DNA from: CAYWFU01 sp964457585
GTDB lineage: Bacteria; JACRDZ01
Reading direction: 5' to 3'
Length of the DNA: 31,775 bases
Assembly (NCBI GenBank): GCA_964457585.1
Contig: CAYWFU010000028.1
Coordinates: forward strand, 1-31,775
The notes under the pieces were generated by a model. It was given only the letters and a program-made list of their open reading frames with translations, searched no databases and had not been told where the DNA came from. The position numbers were made by a program, and so were the translations under genes. Positions 30,375-31,775 of the stretch are shown piece by piece (the first letter of the stretch is position 1; each line of letters begins with the position of its first letter).

Positions 30375-30457
30375 TAGTACTACAGCGCGACAGTACTATA
30401 GAGCGGTAGTCTTTTTTCCATCGCATTGCCCTGTCGCACTGTAGCACTGTAGTACTA
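30375..30457. repeat. Inverted pair of TAGTACTA-type octamer arrays
   Basis: Left arm, plus strand: TAGTACTA CAGCGCGA, then CAGTACTA TAGAGCGG. Right arm, read on the minus strand: TAGTACTA CAGTGCTA, then CAGTGCGA. The arms pair over 11 bases and then drift; the right arm has an extra CAGTGCTA-like unit. Located between the RlmI-like gene and the LVIVD gene. Confidence 0.7.
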
Positions 30458-30462
30458 ATTTT

Positions 30463-31650
30463 TTATATTACTCTGCAAATAAGCCCTTTTAAATATTCAG
30501 ATTCAGGGAAGCTGAGTCTAATTGGATGATCTTCTGCGCCTGACAATACTTTTAAAACCTGTACCTCCCGAGAAGCATCAAGGCTTGCCCAGAATACAAT
30601 TTCTTTAAAAAATTCTATATCTATTCCGCCTGAACATGAAAAAGTTGCTAATATCCCATTCGGCTTTAAAAGTTTTATAGCTAATAAATTTATATCTTTA
30701 TATGCTCTTTGGGCGCGCGCTGAATGAGCTTTAGTCGGAGCAAGTTTGGGAGGATCAAGTATTATCATATCAAAAAACTGTCCTCTATCCCGATATTTAC
30801 GCAGAATTTCAAATGCATTTCCTTCAAGTATTTCAATTGAGGATGATAGAGAATTAAGTTTAAAATTCTCCTGCGCGATATTTAATGCTGATGAAGAAGA
30901 ATCTATGCAAATAACTTTTTCAGCCTTTTTGCCTGAAGCATATACGGAAAATCCGCCGGTATAGCTGAAACAATCTAAAACAATTCGATTTTGAGCATAT
31001 TCAGCTACTATTTCACGGTTTATCCGCTGATCAAGAAAAAAACCTGTTTTTTGCCCTTCTTTTATATCAACAATAAAGGAAAATTCATTTTCTTTTATTT
31101 CAATAAATTTTTCAGGACATTTGCCTGCTACCAGACCTCTGGTTAATGGCAGTCCTTCTATTTTGCGAACATCTGAATCACTGCGTTCAAAAATTCCGGT
31201 TGGATTAATTAAAGTCATTATTTGCTGGACTAACTGGTCTTTTATTTTATTTATCCCGGCAGTTAAAAGCTGAACCACAATATAATCATTATATTTATCA
31301 ATAATAAGCCCCGGCAGCATATCAGCTTCTGCATGCACTAAACGATAAGCATTGGTTTTAATATCCAGATTTAAATTACGTCTGTTTTCAAAAGCATTAT
31401 TAAGATGTTTCCACCACCAATTTTCATCAATTTTTGCACTTTCATCCCAATCCAAAATACGCACCTGTATTTGAGAATTAGGACTCCAATATCCCCATGC
31501 AAGAAAATTTCCTTTATGATCAACTATATGAACTACATCTCCCGGACATATATTATTGCTATCTGTTTTTTCAACCGCACTTGAAAAAATCCATGGATGA
31601 TGCATTTTTACAGATTTTTCCCGATTTTTTTTTAACCATACACGGCTCAT
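30463..31650 (-). CDS. RlmI-family class I rRNA methyltransferase (PUA plus Rossmann)
   Basis: A 395-residue SAM-dependent methyltransferase of the RlmI (YccW) family, which in E. coli makes m5C1962 of 23S rRNA. The N-terminal PUA-type RNA-binding domain (HPWIFSSAVEKT to VRILDWDE) is followed by the RlmI-like RFD-type region, with GFFLDQRINR near residue 206. The SAM-binding loop is VLDCFSYTGGFSVYA, and the catalytic block ILDPPKLAPTK is the usual DPP. FSCSG near residue 340 has the catalytic-type Cys. A GAGG Shine-Dalgarno precedes ATG 31650. No promoter is clear. The site specificity is assigned by family only. Confidence 0.92.
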   Translation of the reverse strand: MSRVWLKKNREKSVKMHHPWIFSSAVEKTDSNNICPGDVVHIVDHKGNFLAWGYWSPNSQIQVRILDWDESAKIDENWWWKHLNNAFENRRNLNLDIKTNAYRLVHAEADMLPGLIIDKYNDYIVVQLLTAGINKIKDQLVQQIMTLINPTGIFERSDSDVRKIEGLPLTRGLVAGKCPEKFIEIKENEFSFIVDIKEGQKTGFFLDQRINREIVAEYAQNRIVLDCFSYTGGFSVYASGKKAEKVICIDSSSSALNIAQENFKLNSLSSSIEILEGNAFEILRKYRDRGQFFDMIILDPPKLAPTKAHSARAQRAYKDINLLAIKLLKPNGILATFSCSGGIDIEFFKEIVFWASLDASREVQVLKVLSGAEDHPIRLSFPESEYLKGLICRVI

Positions 31651-31723
31651 AATTTAGTCCTCAAGTTGACTGACTTTTTATAACATAAAATTAAATATTA
31701 AATATAAAAAATCAAAATTTATG

Positions 31724-31775
31724 TGTCACTTCGTGACATTATCTGAAAGTGCCAATGAATTGGCACAATATAAAT
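31724..31775. repeat. Hairpin pair related to the double-hairpin element (copy C, reaches the window end)
   Basis: TGTCAC-TTC-GTGACA (31724-31738) and GTGCCAA-TGAA-TTGGCAC (31749-31766). Read on the minus strand, TTGTGCCAATTCATTGGCAC and then TTTCAGATA match TTGTGCCAATTCA ... TTGGCACTTCCAGATA of copy B, but without the inner hairpin. The TTC-loop hairpin has the same layout as GTCGCC-TTC-GGCGAC at 21908. Confidence 0.7.

Noticed and set aside
1..31775. tRNA, rRNA or riboswitch genes
   Set aside because: Reading both strands I saw no cloverleaf with a T-arm GGTTCGAATC-like motif, no rRNA and no recognisable aptamer; a covariance-model scan could still find a diverged one.

Overview
The window is AT-rich DNA (roughly 30% GC by eye) from a bacterium with a Gram-negative-type envelope: it carries lipoprotein signal peptides with lipoboxes, a probable outer-membrane beta-barrel and a large secreted propeller/PKD protein. 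Housekeeping genes (argS, hup, tyrS, engB, aspartokinase, alpha-glucan phosphorylase, an RlmI-like methyltransferase) are intact. Many dispersed palindromes and short-period repeats, and several broken genes, suggest an uncultivated candidate-phylum lineage. That placement is an inference from style; no 16S gene or phylum marker is present.

Layout. (1) 89-6893, plus strand: a YegS/diacylglycerol-kinase-like gene, a helix-hairpin-helix beta-barrel protein, an unrecognised 413-aa protein, argS, a SPOR-domain protein, and hup with a near-consensus promoter. (2) 6894-10403, minus strand: an apparent operon of HEAT-repeat lipoprotein, carboxypeptidase-regulatory-like lipoprotein, tyrS and a small membrane zinc-ribbon protein. 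(3) 10511-11501, minus: engB behind a frameshifted coiled-coil gene. (4) 11670-16126, minus: a branched-chain amino-acid ABC operon, livH-(four-helix-bundle gene)-livM-livG-livF. All its spacers are filled by degenerate short-period fold-back repeats, and livH is broken by an octamer repeat array. (5) 16127-20501, minus: a toxin-antitoxin island with MntA/HepT and ParE/antitoxin intact, a leaderless Fic gene, and decayed UPF0175/DUF3368, PemK and RelBE units. (6) 20545-22763: aspartokinase and a truncated IS91-like (Y2, rolling-circle) transposase remnant bounded by repeated hairpin ends. (7) 23087-25893: glgP and a small convergent leaderless gene. (8) 25926-27432: a second livG/livF pair without permeases. 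(9) 27479-31650: a 14-repeat LVIVD protein with an interrupted IPT fold, two PKD domains and a CFI-box-like C-terminus, then an RlmI-family methyltransferase.

The most unusual content is the repeat population. A ~120-bp double-hairpin element has two clear copies and a shorter relative at the window end. One copy sits in frame inside a lipoprotein signal peptide, adding exactly 40 codons. Hairpins elsewhere share loops but have different stems that remain paired. Arrays with an ~8-bp period occur as inverted pairs (10418-10509 and 30375-30457) and as the repeat interrupting livH. Repeats also supply the stop codons of livG, livM, livH and the LVIVD gene. At least five loci (11107-11501, livH, UPF0175, PemK, IS91 transposase) read across two frames, so real decay or phase variation must be separated from assembly error.
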